Positions 1 to 10,348 are shown, numbered from the stretch's first letter. The stretch: 40,486 nt of DNA from UBA1737 sp964541525 (GCA_964541525.1 CAZIQF010000013.1:1-40486), one strand, 5' to 3'. Translations and numbers: made by a program. Notes: generated by a model from the sequence alone, not told the origin.

Positions 1-61
1 ATTAGTTCATTATCAATTAAAATATTTATGAACAATTTATATTATACGAGGAGGAATTAGG

Positions 62-910
62 ATGAGTATCAGAATAATCACTGATTCAGCATCAGATATT
101 ACTAAAGAAGAAGCAAGCAAATTAGGTGTTGAAATGATTTCAATGGAAGTTAATATTGATAACAAGATCTATTTAGATGGTGATAATTTATCTAAAAAAG
201 AATTTTATAACCAATTAGAACACTTAAAGGATCTTCCTAAAACCAGTCAAATTAATCCATATCGTTTTGCTGAAGTATTTGATAAAATTACTAAAGATGG
301 TGATCAAGCAATTGTTATTTTAGTATCATCAAAATTATCAGGGACATATCAAAATGCACAATTGTTGGCTGCTGATTATGATAATATCTATGTCATCGAT
401 AGTCTGAATGCGAGTATAGGTGAAAAACTATTGATTTTATATGCATTACAATTGATTAAAGAAAACACAAGTTTTGATGAAATAATTACCATTTTGGAAA
501 AAGCAAAGCATGATATTGTCTTTATTGCCAGACTAGATACATTAAAGTATTTACGAAAAGGTGGAAGAATTTCAACATTAGTTGCCTTTGCAGGTGAAGC
601 CTTACATATTAAACCAATTATTGGGATTGTTGATGGTGGGGTTAAAATGTTAGGAAAAGGAAAAGGAATTAAAAATTCTAATAAAATAGTTACTAAAATT
701 GTGACTGATTCTGGTGGTATAGATGAACATAAACCATATGGTGTGGTTTATTCCGGAAATGATGATCAAATAATCAAAGATTATATTGAAGAAAATAAAA
801 ATATTTTAAAAAATAGTGATAATATTCCCATTTATCAATTAGGATGTACAATTGGTACGCATATTGGACCTAATGGAATTGGTGTTGCTTTCTTTAAAAA
901 AACATGTTAG
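62..910 (+). CDS. DegV family protein (fatty-acid binding)
   Basis: DegV/FakB-type proteins bind a fatty acid in the cytoplasm; in Gram-positives FakB hands it to the kinase FakA for phosphorylation. The 282 residues match the usual family length. Visible family marks are the N-terminal ITDSASDI strand-loop, PKTSQINP near residue 60, the SSKLSGTYQNA segment and the RKGGRIS segment near residue 165. The start is supported by GAGGAGG at 48-54, seven bases upstream. A hairpin terminator follows, so the gene appears to end its transcript. No FakA/Dak-like kinase gene is in the window, so whether it is a true FakB cannot be judged. The family call is firm; the ligand is inferred from the family. 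Confidence 0.93.
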   Translation: MSIRIITDSASDITKEEASKLGVEMISMEVNIDNKIYLDGDNLSKKEFYNQLEHLKDLPKTSQINPYRFAEVFDKITKDGDQAIVILVSSKLSGTYQNAQLLAADYDNIYVIDSLNASIGEKLLILYALQLIKENTSFDEIITILEKAKHDIVFIARLDTLKYLRKGGRISTLVAFAGEALHIKPIIGIVDGGVKMLGKGKGIKNSNKIVTKIVTDSGGIDEHKPYGVVYSGNDDQIIKDYIEENKNILKNSDNIPIYQLGCTIGTHIGPNGIGVAFFKKTC

Positions 911-917
911 TTTGATT

Positions 918-942
918 GTGTCTACTGAAGTGGACACTTTTT
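918..942 (+). terminator. Rho-independent terminator after the DegV gene
   Basis: The 8-bp arms GTGTCTAC (918-925) and GTGGACAC (930-937) pair with one wobble around a TGAA loop, and five Ts follow at 938-942. It lies eight bases after the DegV stop. The same core recurs near the right edge of the window (40396-40412), so an alternative reading as a remnant of a repeated element is possible. Confidence 0.75.
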
Positions 943-1066
943 GTATATTAACTAAATTCAATATCAACAGTATATAATATACAAGTAAAAACTACTAAAA
1001 ATTTAATATTTTTTGGTATACTTATGTAATAGAATATGCAGATAAGAGGGAAAGGTTAAAATACTT

Positions 1067-1591
1067 ATGAAGCGATTATTTGAAATAGACTTAAAAGATT
1101 ATCAAGAAACGGATGATATATTTAAAAGACCTTCTGCAAGAGCTATTATTTTAAATGAACAAAAACGCATTGCCTTAGTTTATAGTGAAAAAGAAAAATA
1201 TTATAAATTTCCTGGTGGGGGGATTCGTGAAAATGAGAATCATCAAGCGACTTTAATCAGAGAAGTAAAAGAAGAAGTAGGATTAATCATTATTCCGAAT
1301 ACAATCAGGGAGTTTGGTAGTGTTATGCGTAGGCAAAAAGGGAAAAATAATACAATTTTTGAACAAGAGAATTTCTATTATATATGTCAAGTTGAACCAC
1401 AAATAACTTTGCAAAATTTAGATGATTACGAAAAAGAAGCGAGGTTTGTACTTAAAGATGTTGCGCTTGATGAGGCAATTAAAATCAATCAAGAATATCA
1501 TAGTGATAATTTCTTTGATGAAATTATGATTAAAAGAGAAACAAAAGTCTTACAAATTATTAAAGAATGGTTAAGTGAGGAACATCAATGA
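1067..1591 (+). CDS. Nudix hydrolase
   Basis: Nudix enzymes hydrolyse nucleoside diphosphates linked to another moiety, using Mg2+ held by the Nudix helix. The signature G-x5-E-x7-REUxEExGU is complete at residues 51-73 (G51, E57, R65-E66, E69-E70, G72), so the enzyme should be active; the substrate cannot be read from sequence. The 174 residues are normal for a single-domain member. The ATG follows a purine-rich stretch (AGAGGGAAAGG, 1045-1055) at about 11 bases. The stop overlaps the ATG of the next gene (ATGA), implying translational coupling. I see no convincing promoter in 943-1066, only AT-rich matches to a -10 box such as TATAAT at 973-978. Confidence 0.92.
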   Translation: MKRLFEIDLKDYQETDDIFKRPSARAIILNEQKRIALVYSEKEKYYKFPGGGIRENENHQATLIREVKEEVGLIIIPNTIREFGSVMRRQKGKNNTIFEQENFYYICQVEPQITLQNLDDYEKEARFVLKDVALDEAIKINQEYHSDNFFDEIMIKRETKVLQIIKEWLSEEHQ

Positions 1592-2534
1592 AAAGATTTA
1601 TAACAACAATAGTAATTGTATTATTATGTGGATGTATTATTTCCTGCAATAAAAAGGCAGATGAAGACATTGATTATTCACTAAACTTAAATACAAAATA
1701 TGAAATTAATGATACTTTAGTTGATGGAAATCATCAAAAAGCTAAAGTAATTGTGCTTTTAGGACAAAGCAATGCATCTGGTTGTTCGATTGTTGAGTAT
1801 CTCGAACTTAATGTTAGTGAAGATAAATTTAATTATTATGAACAAGGTTTTAACAATATTTTAATTAATTATTGTATTGATGATCATAGTTTTACTTCTA
1901 ATGGTGGTTTTAAGCCGGTTGACTTAACTTGTGGTTGTGGCAATGGCTTTTTTGGACCGAGGTAGGGATGGCAGAAAGTTTAAGTAATGAATTCAAAGAT
2001 GAACATATTTTTATTTTAAAATATACAATGTCTGGCTATTCGCTTGCTAATCATTGGTTGAGAAATTATGAGCGAAGTGATATTTATCAAGCTTGTTTAA
2101 TTTATCTTGAAACTTATTTAGATTATTTAATTAGTAAAAACTATCAAATTAACTTAGATGCGATTTGTTGGATGCAAGGAGAAAGCGACACTGCTAGTAA
2201 AAATGCCAAAAAGTATTATGATAATGAACGTTTATTTATTGAATATTTAAGAGCAGATTTGGCAAAATATAATGATGACGAAATATATTTCATTGATGCT
2301 GGAATTTCAAGTAGTCCTTATTGTGAACCAGGATACCCAGAGGTGAATCTTGCAAAACAAAAGATTAGTGAATTATCTCCATATAATCGATATTTTTCAA
2401 CGATTGAAAATGGTTTAACTACTTTATATGAACCAGATTATGATCCAGATTTAGGACATTATGATTCATTGTCGGAAATTAAATTGGGGCATCTTTTTGG
2501 TGAATATATTATTAGTATTTATCAATCAAAATAA
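1588..2534 (+). pseudogene. SGNH / sialate O-acetylesterase-like lipoprotein, frameshifted
   Basis: Two overlapping frames encode one protein. The first (1588-1965) starts with a lipoprotein signal peptide (lipobox CIISC, Cys20) and carries the nucleophile block VIVLLGQSNASG. The second (read from about 1955 to 2534) carries the WMQGESD block and, near the C-terminus, GHYDSLSEIKLG, which supplies the Asp/His of the SGNH triad. These are marks of the SASA/DUF303 carbohydrate-esterase family, which removes acetyl groups from sugars such as sialic acid. Inserting one G in the CCGAGG at about 1958-1963 restores GPEVGMA, matching the family's GPE-x-G block. So a one-base deletion or sequencing error is the simplest cause. 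A -1 slip on the six Ts just before would also join the frames, reading WTEVGMA. Translation start overlaps the Nudix stop. Confidence 0.8.
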
Positions 2535-2549
2535 TTAAATATAAAAAGA

Positions 2550-2612
2550 AAAAATCACCTTCATTGGTTGACCAAGTAAAATTGGGAGACTTATGATGGT
2601 GATTTTTGTTTT
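2550..2612 (+). terminator. Terminator, possibly bidirectional, after the esterase gene
   Basis: A long inverted repeat pairs 2550-2564 with 2593-2607: AAAAATCACC against GGTGATTTTT, extended by TTCAT/ATGAT with one mismatch. The loop is about 28 bases. The right arm ends in a T-rich run (ATTTTTGTTTT). The large loop is unusual for a simple terminator. The rest of the 325-base gap before the next gene (to 2859) is AT-rich with no gene; it holds the promoter at 2772-2800. Confidence 0.6.
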
Positions 2613-2771
2613 AAACTTTATGTTTTAATTAGAATTAAAAACTGATAAAACAGGAAATAATTAAGTAGCAAAAATTCAAATTAAATATTTATTTATATTT
2701 ATTAATGGACAATTGACTGGTCTAAACTGTAAAAAAAGTTCAAAAATATTAGTTTATATAAAACCTATTGT

Positions 2772-2800
2772 TTGAAAAAAAACGATAAATGTATTATAAT
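2772..2800 (+). promoter_or_regulatory. Sigma-A promoter of transcription unit 1
   Basis: TTGAAA (2772-2777), a 17-base spacer and a perfect TATAAT (2795-2800) form a near-consensus housekeeping promoter. The transcript should start near 2807, giving a leader of about 50 bases. The leader can form a small hairpin (GGAAA 2812-2816 with TTTCC 2823-2827) ahead of the AAGGAG ribosome site at 2847-2852, seven bases before the ATG. Confidence 0.8.
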
Positions 2801-2859
2801 ATATAAAATAGGGAAATTTGCGTTTCCAATAAATTTGATTATTAAAAAGGAGCATATAT

Positions 2860-5800
2860 ATGAAAATCACAAGAAAGATTGCGTTATGTTTACTAACCTT
2901 TTATCTATGCTTGATTGTCACTGCCTGTGCAGTTAAAGATAATGGTAGTACTAGTAATGAAGAAGAAAAAATTAGTTTAAATATTCAGCATGCTGATTTA
3001 ATTGCCAGTATGACTGATAATATCAAATATTTAAACAAAGGTTATTTGTATGAATTAGAAGAACTAGATGACAATGATCGAATTAATATAATTATTTCAA
3101 CAAAGTCAATTAGTCTATTAGATCGTTATAATCTTAATAATCGTGGCTACAGTAATCTAACTGAATATGTTGGAAGTAGCTATGCTGCTAAACAACAAGA
3201 AAAAATGCTTGAAGAACAAAATGTTTTAATGGAACAATTACTTGTAGAACAATATATTCAAAGTGTTAATCATTTTTATACAACATTAATTGCTGGTTTT
3301 TCTGCTCAAACAACTTATGGGCAATATAAGAAATTAGTAAATGCGGGATATGATATTGAAGTTCATATTTCAGAAGTGTATTCAGAACCAGAATATCAAG
3401 TTACATCTACAGAAAGTGCTAAGAATAATTATGATCCAGTAACAAACTTTGTTAAAGTATATGAAACAGGTATCTTTGATTCAAGTAATGTTGACTTTGA
3501 TGGAAGTAATACATCAGTAGCGATTCTTGACTCAGGATTTGATATTCACCATACTGTCTTCCAAAATATGCCAGAAGAAACAATGTTGTCAATGGGGTAT
3601 ATTGAAAGTTTATTAAAAGATTCCAAGGCATATGGATATCATCAAAATATCAAAGTTCAAGATGTATACATCAATGATAAGATCCCATTTGCATATGACT
3701 ATGCTGATAAAGATACCGATGTATCCCCATATGATTCAAACCATGGAACCCATGTTGCTGGAATCATTGGCGGTAAAGATGATGTTATTACTGGTGTTGC
3801 AGTAAACACTCAATTAGTACTTATGAAAGTATTCGGTGATGTTAATCAAGGTGCAATTCAAGATGATATTTTGGCCGCTTTAGAAGATGCTGTTTTAATT
3901 GGCGTTGATGCGATTAACTTATCACTTGGTACTGCTTGTGGATTTTCTAGTTCAAGAGATAATGAGTATATTAATGTGGTTTATAACAAAATTGAAGAGG
4001 CTGGTATTTCATTAGTTGTTGCTGCTAGTAATGATTATTCATCTGGTTATGGTGGTGCTAATAGTAATACGAATAAAGCAACTAATCCTGATTCAGCGAC
4101 TGTTGGATCACCTTCAACATATGCATCGACAATCTCAGTTGCTTCGATTAGTGGTGTTAAGAGTAAATATATTATTGATGAAGATGGCTATACATTCTTC
4201 TTTAACAATGCTAATAGTAGTGCGGGAACACCATATGATTTCTATGAAATGTTATTTGACAAATTAAATACATCAAAGGATGTAATTGAATTAGAATATG
4301 TTACCGTTCCTGGTGTTGGTAAAAAAGTGAACTATTCTACTATTGATGTGCGAGGTAAAATTGCGTTAGTTAAGCGTGGAGATACTAGTTTTGAAGAAAA
4401 AGCTCAAATTGCTTTAGCACAAGGGGCCATCGGTTGTATTATTTATAATAATATTGCTGGTGAAGTATATATGAATGCAGGAAGTCATTTAGAGATTGCA
4501 CTTTGTTCGATTTCTAAGGATGATGGTGAATATCTTGCATCTAAAAGTAGTGGTAAATTAATTTTTGATAAAACATACTTAGCTGGTCCGTTTATGTCTG
4601 ATTTCTCAAGTTGGGGACCAGTATCAGATTTAACATTAAAACCAGAAATTACGGCTCATGGTGGATCAATTACATCATCTGTCCCTGGTGGAGGTTATGA
4701 TGAAATTTCTGGTACATCAATGGCTAGTCCAAACCTTTGTGGTGTCGTGATTCTAGTTAAACAAGCATTAAAAGAAAAATATCCATATATGACTGCTCCT
4801 GAACTTACAAATATGGCTAATTCACTTTTAATGTCAACTGCGACAATTATTTTAAATGAAGAAGGGAATCCTTATTCACCAAGAAAACAAGGTTCAGGTT
4901 TAGGTAACTTAGAATATGCAGTTAAGACTAATGCCTACCTATCCGTTGATGGTCAAACTAAACCGAAACTAGAACTTAAAGATGATAAAGATGAAACGGG
5001 CGTATATGTTCTTAAATTTAATGTTCATAATACATCTAATCAAAAATTACAATATCGTTTAACTGATTTGACAATGACTGAAAGTTTATCTTCATCTGAT
5101 CCGGAATATGTAGCTGAAAAAGCATATATGCTTAATCCCAACACTAGTGCCTCAATCATTGGTGATGGGATTTTAGATGGTGATATTTTAACTATCGATG
5201 AAAATGGTACAGTTGCGATTACTTATACAATCGAACTGACAAATGCTGAAAAAGCTTATCTTCGTAAATCATTTATTAATGGTATGTATGTTGAAGGTTT
5301 TGGTGTTCTAGAATCATTAAATGAAGATGGTATTGATTTATCAATCCCTTATCTTGCATTCTTTGGGGATTGGACTGTAGCTCCAATGTTTGATAAAACT
5401 TTCTATGAAGTTGAAAGTGAAGCTTATAATGGTGCAATCGATGAAGAAGATAAATTAAAAGCTGATTATTACGCAACGACACCACTCGGTAGATATTATC
5501 ATAGTTATATTCTTCCCCTTGGTTCATATGTATATGAGATGGATGAAAATGCTTATGATAAGATTCCTGCATCCGAAGAACATGCAGCAGTTGGCTATTA
5601 TTTAGATACGATTAATGGAATTACAACTGTGTATGCTGGTCTGCTTCGAAACGCACGAAAAATGACATATATGATTACAAACGAATATACTGGTGAAATT
5701 GTTTATGAATATGTTAAATATGATGCTCGTAAAGCTTATTTTAGTGGTTCAATCGTTCCTAATTATGAAATTTTGAATGTAACTGCTGCTGAATTAGGTC

Positions 5801-8800
5801 TCGAAAATAATACCAAATATTCAATGAAAATGGTTGCCGAACTAGATTATGGTGATGGTGGTGTTAGCTCTAACCTAAATAATTCATTTGAATTTTCATT
5901 CTATGTTGACTATCAAGCTCCAACAATTACCGATGCTGAGTTTTATTCAAAATATGATAAATCATTAAAAGATTATCGTTACTATGTAGATGTTTATGTC
6001 TATGATAATCATTATACGCAATCATTAAGACCATTTACCTTAATTGATGGTAAAATTGTATCGCTTAGTGAGTATCCAATTCCCGTATATAGTGAAAAAG
6101 GTGAAATCAGCAAGGTAACGGTGGAAATCACTGATTATATGGATTTACTACAATATAGTAGTATGGAAGATGCTTCACTTACACTATCAAATGGTCTTGG
6201 CTTTGCTGTTGATGATTACGCTTTAAATCAAACTTACGCTTTTGTTAGTCTACCTGGAACTAACTCAACAAGTATCAAATATTTACCTGAATATTATTCT
6301 AGTGTTTCTGGTAATACTTATCAATACTATAAAAATATTCAAGTTGGGGATATGCTAAATTTAAATGAAATGTTAACTTCTGATGATCCTAATCTATCCG
6401 ATGAAAAAGAAGTCCAAAATAAATACTTTGAAACACTTAAATGGACATCATCAGATGAAAATATTATTAAAGTTTATAATGGTCAAATTGAAGCAGTTGG
6501 TGAAGGTACAGCATTAATTAGTTGTACAACCCTTGCTCAAGATGGTTATCCTTATACAATTAATTTAAGAATTAAGGTTCGAAGTAAAGAAATTTCGACT
6601 GGTGCGGATAAATTAACGGATATTAATTTTACGCATTTTGAAACCTTAAAAGCCTTTCCTGGTGGTCCAGAAGAGTCGGAAATTGGTGAAGTAGGCGATC
6701 ATTTCTTCTTTACGGATAAACAAAACATCTCATTCTATCCAAGTGAACAAGTCAAACTATACTATGAATTAGAACCTTGGAATTTAAATGATTATGAATT
6801 AATTTGGTCATCAACTAATGATAAGGTTGCTACTGTTGATGAAAATGGGGTTGTAACAGCCTTAAAAGAAGGTACTGCAACGATTTCATTAAAAGTTAAA
6901 ATAGGTGGAAAACAATCAACATTAATGGCCTCAACTAGAGTTATTGTTAAAAATGAATTTATTATTGAAAGCAATACTTTGGTCGCTTATAAAGGCCTTG
7001 GTGGTAATGTAACAATCCCTGATGATGAAGGAATCTTATATATTGGGGCGTTTGCATTCTGTCTATATACAACTGACTATGAATTAGAAATTAAAAATGA
7101 TGATTATGATGCCGCAAAAACACCAACTTCAAATAACACAGTGACAAGTGTCACTATTCCTGCTGATGTCAAAGAAGTTCGAAAATACGCTTTCTATCAT
7201 TGTACTGCCTTAGAAAAGGTAACATTCTTAAAAGATGAGGAAGAGAATTCTTGTCCATTTATTAAAGAATATGCCTTTGCTGGCGATACGAAGTTGGTTG
7301 ATATTAATTTAGAAGATGTTGAATTAATTGGTTCATACGCTTTTAGTGGATGCACTTCCCTTGTTGATATTGATTTAACTGGTGCTTATGCGATTGGTGA
7401 AGCTGCATTTAAAGATTGTACAAGCATTAGATTCGTAGATATCACATCATTAATTAATGGTGGTAAAGAAGCTTTCGCTAATTGTCGTAGTCTTACAAGT
7501 ATTATCAATGGTGAATTTACTAATTTTGCCAGTGGAATGTTCAAGAATTCTGGTTTAACAAAACTAGATATTTATGCTGACCGTATACCGGATAATTGTT
7601 TTTCTGGATGTCACAATTTAGAAGTGGTGACAATTCATAATGATTTAGTTTATGTTGGTAATAAAACATTTAGTGATTGTGTGACTTTAACAAATGTTAA
7701 GTTTAATGATAATGTTGGATGTGAATTTATTTATGCTGAAGCCTTTAAGGATTGTAGTAAGCTAACTAATGTTGTTTTACCAGATAGCGATGTTATATTA
7801 GAAACAGCTGCTTTTAGTGGATGTTCTAGTTTAAAAGATCTTTATTTTAATCAAAATACACAAATTACTAGAAATGATGGTTCAATCTTTAATGGATGTC
7901 CAACTCTTGAAAACTTTATTGTTGATTCAAATAATCCTTATTATAGTGTTGTGGAAAATTATTTATGTTCAAAAGATGGTAGCACAATTATTCTTGTAAG
8001 TCCTAAGCAATTAGGTGATGGGATGATTACTATCGCTGAACAATTTACAACGATTGGTGATGCGGCCTTTAGTGGTTTAGATGATTTGAAACAAATCAAT
8101 TTATCTTCAATCAAAGTAATTGGTCAAAATGCCTTTACTGATTGTGTTAACCTAACAACTGTAATTCTACCTAATGATAATATTGAAGTAAAAACAGCTG
8201 CCTTTAAAGGATGTAAAGCACTAAGTTTTGTTATGAATCTTAACAAGTTAGATTATTTTGCTGAAAGTGTTTTTGAAAATACTGCCATTACAAGTATTAT
8301 AGTCGAAGCAAATGCGGTAATATCAGCTTCAGCATTTAAGGATTGTGCTTTATTAACTACTGTAACAATTAATGAAAATGATGCGATTGGTGACGAAGCT
8401 TTTAGTGGTTGTACTGCCCTTCAAACCTTAACTTTAGATACTAAAACAATTGGTAATTATGCTTTCAACAATTGTATTAATTTAACAACTGTAACAATTA
8501 ATAATACCCTTACCCTTGGTGAAGGAGCCTTTATGGGATGCAATTCACTTAAATCGATTACTTTAGATCAAGTAAAAACGATTGGTGATTATGCGTTTGC
8601 TGATTGTTCAAGTTTAGAATATATCGGTTTATCAAAGGTCGAATCAATTGGTAATTATGCTTTTACCTTTATTAATGCGACTGCTAATTGTATAACATCA
8701 CTTTCACTACCTAATACGCTTAAAACCATTGGTGACTATGCGTTCTATTATTCTGAATCATTAATCGAAGTATTCGCCGGAAGTAATATTACATCAATTG

Positions 8801-10338
8801 GTAGCTATGCATTTGCTGAATGTTCAGCTTTAAATATCTTTAATTCTAGTAGCAAAATCGAAACAATTAATGAAGGAACATTTGCTGAAGATGAATTATT
8901 ATATAAAGTTGTTATCAAAGAGATTAAATATATCCAAGATGCAGCGTTTATGAATTGTATCTCTTTAACCGATATTGATTTAGAATCAGTAGAATCGATT
9001 GGAATGCAAGGATTTAATAATTGTTCATCATTAGTTAGTGTTAACTTGCCTAATGTGGTTAAGCTTGCACCTGGTGCGTTCCTTTCTTGTTCAAAATTAG
9101 AATCTATCTATATGCCGAAAGTTGAAATTATTGATGCACAAGCATTAAGCTGTATTGCAGTTAAGGAAATCAAATTACCTGCTACTGTGAGTTATATTGC
9201 TCCAACTGCATTCTATTATAATACTAAACAAACAAAATTTACGGATATCTATGGTAATGATACTTGTGATGTTAATGATTATGTTAAATTAGATCAAGGG
9301 GTCTTATATACTGTTAATGTTAATCAAAAATATTCTTTAAGTGCCTATCCAACCGCTAAAGAAGCTGAAACATACGAAGTAATTTTTAATACAGTTCGAA
9401 TTAATGAATATGCTGGATATTTTAATCGCCGAATTGTTAAATTAATCTTACCGGATACATTAGAATTAATTGGTAATATGGCATTTTATGGTAGTGTCAA
9501 CTTAAAGACGGTTGAATTTAAATCAACAAAAGCACCAGTCTTAGAAGGAACTATTGATGCAGTTGATATTTCATATGATACTTCATCGGAAATCTATCAA
9601 GAACTTAATAAATACTTCTTATTTAATGGTTATCAACCATTATATTATGCTCAATTTAAAGATCGTGTTGGTTTAGCAGAAAAGATGAATCTTATCATCC
9701 CGGCTAATGCCGATGAAACTACATACAAAGATCTAGTTTATCGTTTATATTTTAACACTGATACTATGACTAAATCTGATTATGAAGCCATGGATCGCAA
9801 ATCAATTGATTACTTAAATAAAGTTAAATTAATTCCAACTGATGTTAAAATTAATGATGAAATGATTATTAAGGATGCAAGAACTGCTTATAACTTAGTA
9901 ACACAAGACTTAACTAAATATGGATATAGTGAAGCATATCTTACAATGTTACAAAATAATTTAACTGCTGCTGAAGCAAAATGGAACGAAATCAATATGA
10001 CTCGAATTAATAAAAATTATGGTCATATTATTGATAATATTAATAAACTTGGTTCAGTTTATGATTTTGATAAAATCTCAACTTATTATGAGATTGTTGA
10101 AGCCTTAAGAATTGTTGATCGTGATGACAAAAAATATATCGATACAACAAGTGTTGATAGTTTCAAAAAAGGTTTTGATGAATATTTTAATGATCTAAAT
10201 AAAGATATTGAGGTTGTAACTGAAATTAGTACTTTACCAACAACTAAAGTTAATAAAGTTGGTATAGTGATTGTATCAACTACTGCATTATCGATTGGAA
10301 TGTTATTAATCTTCATTAAAAAACGCTGGTTATTTTAG
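2860..10338 (+). CDS. Giant surface subtilase (S8) with PA insert, Ig-like domains and BspA-type LRRs
   Basis: A 2492-residue secreted serine protease. The N-terminus is a lipoprotein signal (VTAC, lipidated Cys23). The subtilase catalytic set is intact: Asp224 (AILDSGFD), His295 (NHGTHVAG), oxyanion Asn391 (AASND) and Ser620 (GTSMASP). A protease-associated (PA) insert lies at about 490-570, as in C5a-peptidase/lactocepin-type enzymes. Beta-rich regions follow, then two BIG2-like Ig domains starting near 1195 and 1316. About 30 BspA/LRR_5 repeats run from 1372 to 2122, with a further isolated set near 2170-2227. A helical region precedes a C-terminal hydrophobic segment (about 2468-2487) and KKR. 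No LPxTG motif is present, so both ends may sit in the membrane. It heads the peptide-transport unit, which suggests that it makes peptides for import; the LRRs may bind protein or host surfaces (inference). Confidence 0.93.
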   Translation: MKITRKIALCLLTFYLCLIVTACAVKDNGSTSNEEEKISLNIQHADLIASMTDNIKYLNKGYLYELEELDDNDRINIIISTKSISLLDRYNLNNRGYSNLTEYVGSSYAAKQQEKMLEEQNVLMEQLLVEQYIQSVNHFYTTLIAGFSAQTTYGQYKKLVNAGYDIEVHISEVYSEPEYQVTSTESAKNNYDPVTNFVKVYETGIFDSSNVDFDGSNTSVAILDSGFDIHHTVFQNMPEETMLSMGYIESLLKDSKAYGYHQNIKVQDVYINDKIPFAYDYADKDTDVSPYDSNHGTHVAGIIGGKDDVITGVAVNTQLVLMKVFGDVNQGAIQDDILAALEDAVLIGVDAINLSLGTACGFSSSRDNEYINVVYNKIEEAGISLVVAASNDYSSGYGGANSNTNKATNPDSATVGSPSTYASTISVASISGVKSKYIIDEDGYTFFFNNANSSAGTPYDFYEMLFDKLNTSKDVIELEYVTVPGVGKKVNYSTIDVRGKIALVKRGDTSFEEKAQIALAQGAIGCIIYNNIAGEVYMNAGSHLEIALCSISKDDGEYLASKSSGKLIFDKTYLAGPFMSDFSSWGPVSDLTLKPEITAHGGSITSSVPGGGYDEISGTSMASPNLCGVVILVKQALKEKYPYMTAPELTNMANSLLMSTATIILNEEGNPYSPRKQGSGLGNLEYAVKTNAYLSVDGQTKPKLELKDDKDETGVYVLKFNVHNTSNQKLQYRLTDLTMTESLSSSDPEYVAEKAYMLNPNTSASIIGDGILDGDILTIDENGTVAITYTIELTNAEKAYLRKSFINGMYVEGFGVLESLNEDGIDLSIPYLAFFGDWTVAPMFDKTFYEVESEAYNGAIDEEDKLKADYYATTPLGRYYHSYILPLGSYVYEMDENAYDKIPASEEHAAVGYYLDTINGITTVYAGLLRNARKMTYMITNEYTGEIVYEYVKYDARKAYFSGSIVPNYEILNVTAAELGLENNTKYSMKMVAELDYGDGGVSSNLNNSFEFSFYVDYQAPTITDAEFYSKYDKSLKDYRYYVDVYVYDNHYTQSLRPFTLIDGKIVSLSEYPIPVYSEKGEISKVTVEITDYMDLLQYSSMEDASLTLSNGLGFAVDDYALNQTYAFVSLPGTNSTSIKYLPEYYSSVSGNTYQYYKNIQVGDMLNLNEMLTSDDPNLSDEKEVQNKYFETLKWTSSDENIIKVYNGQIEAVGEGTALISCTTLAQDGYPYTINLRIKVRSKEISTGADKLTDINFTHFETLKAFPGGPEESEIGEVGDHFFFTDKQNISFYPSEQVKLYYELEPWNLNDYELIWSSTNDKVATVDENGVVTALKEGTATISLKVKIGGKQSTLMASTRVIVKNEFIIESNTLVAYKGLGGNVTIPDDEGILYIGAFAFCLYTTDYELEIKNDDYDAAKTPTSNNTVTSVTIPADVKEVRKYAFYHCTALEKVTFLKDEEENSCPFIKEYAFAGDTKLVDINLEDVELIGSYAFSGCTSLVDIDLTGAYAIGEAAFKDCTSIRFVDITSLINGGKEAFANCRSLTSIINGEFTNFASGMFKNSGLTKLDIYADRIPDNCFSGCHNLEVVTIHNDLVYVGNKTFSDCVTLTNVKFNDNVGCEFIYAEAFKDCSKLTNVVLPDSDVILETAAFSGCSSLKDLYFNQNTQITRNDGSIFNGCPTLENFIVDSNNPYYSVVENYLCSKDGSTIILVSPKQLGDGMITIAEQFTTIGDAAFSGLDDLKQINLSSIKVIGQNAFTDCVNLTTVILPNDNIEVKTAAFKGCKALSFVMNLNKLDYFAESVFENTAITSIIVEANAVISASAFKDCALLTTVTINENDAIGDEAFSGCTALQTLTLDTKTIGNYAFNNCINLTTVTINNTLTLGEGAFMGCNSLKSITLDQVKTIGDYAFADCSSLEYIGLSKVESIGNYAFTFINATANCITSLSLPNTLKTIGDYAFYYSESLIEVFAGSNITSIGSYAFAECSALNIFNSSSKIETINEGTFAEDELLYKVVIKEIKYIQDAAFMNCISLTDIDLESVESIGMQGFNNCSSLVSVNLPNVVKLAPGAFLSCSKLESIYMPKVEIIDAQALSCIAVKEIKLPATVSYIAPTAFYYNTKQTKFTDIYGNDTCDVNDYVKLDQGVLYTVNVNQKYSLSAYPTAKEAETYEVIFNTVRINEYAGYFNRRIVKLILPDTLELIGNMAFYGSVNLKTVEFKSTKAPVLEGTIDAVDISYDTSSEIYQELNKYFLFNGYQPLYYAQFKDRVGLAEKMNLIIPANADETTYKDLVYRLYFNTDTMTKSDYEAMDRKSIDYLNKVKLIPTDVKINDEMIIKDARTAYNLVTQDLTKYGYSEAYLTMLQNNLTAAEAKWNEINMTRINKNYGHIIDNINKLGSVYDFDKISTYYEIVEALRIVDRDDKKYIDTTSVDSFKKGFDEYFNDLNKDIEVVTEISTLPTTKVNKVGIVIVSTTALSIGMLLIFIKKRWLF
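6970..9230 (+). repeat. Tandem BspA-type LRR_5 coding repeats
   Basis: Within the subtilase gene, units of about 20-25 codons recur, each built around a core like IGxxAFxxCxxLxxIxL (for example IGSYAFSGCTSL, IGDYAFADCSSL, IGNYAFNNCINL). This is the Treponema/BspA-type leucine-rich repeat seen on surface proteins of gut and oral bacteria. Most units keep the Cys in the AFxxC position. DNA copies are diverged, so these are old protein repeats and not recent duplications. Confidence 0.88.
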
Positions 10339-10348
10339 GAGGTAAAGC

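Noticed and set aside
5276..5572. Minus-strand open frames inside the subtilase and other genes
   Set aside because: They lie opposite strongly supported genes, are rich in His, Leu and Gln from antisense codons and have no ribosome sites.
6970..9230. CRISPR-like or satellite DNA, because of many similar short units
   Set aside because: The units lie in frame in one long coding region, differ in DNA sequence and translate to BspA-type LRRs.
2860..10338. Sortase-anchored (LPxTG) protease
   Set aside because: No LPxTG-like motif precedes the C-terminal hydrophobic segment; an N-terminal lipobox is present instead.
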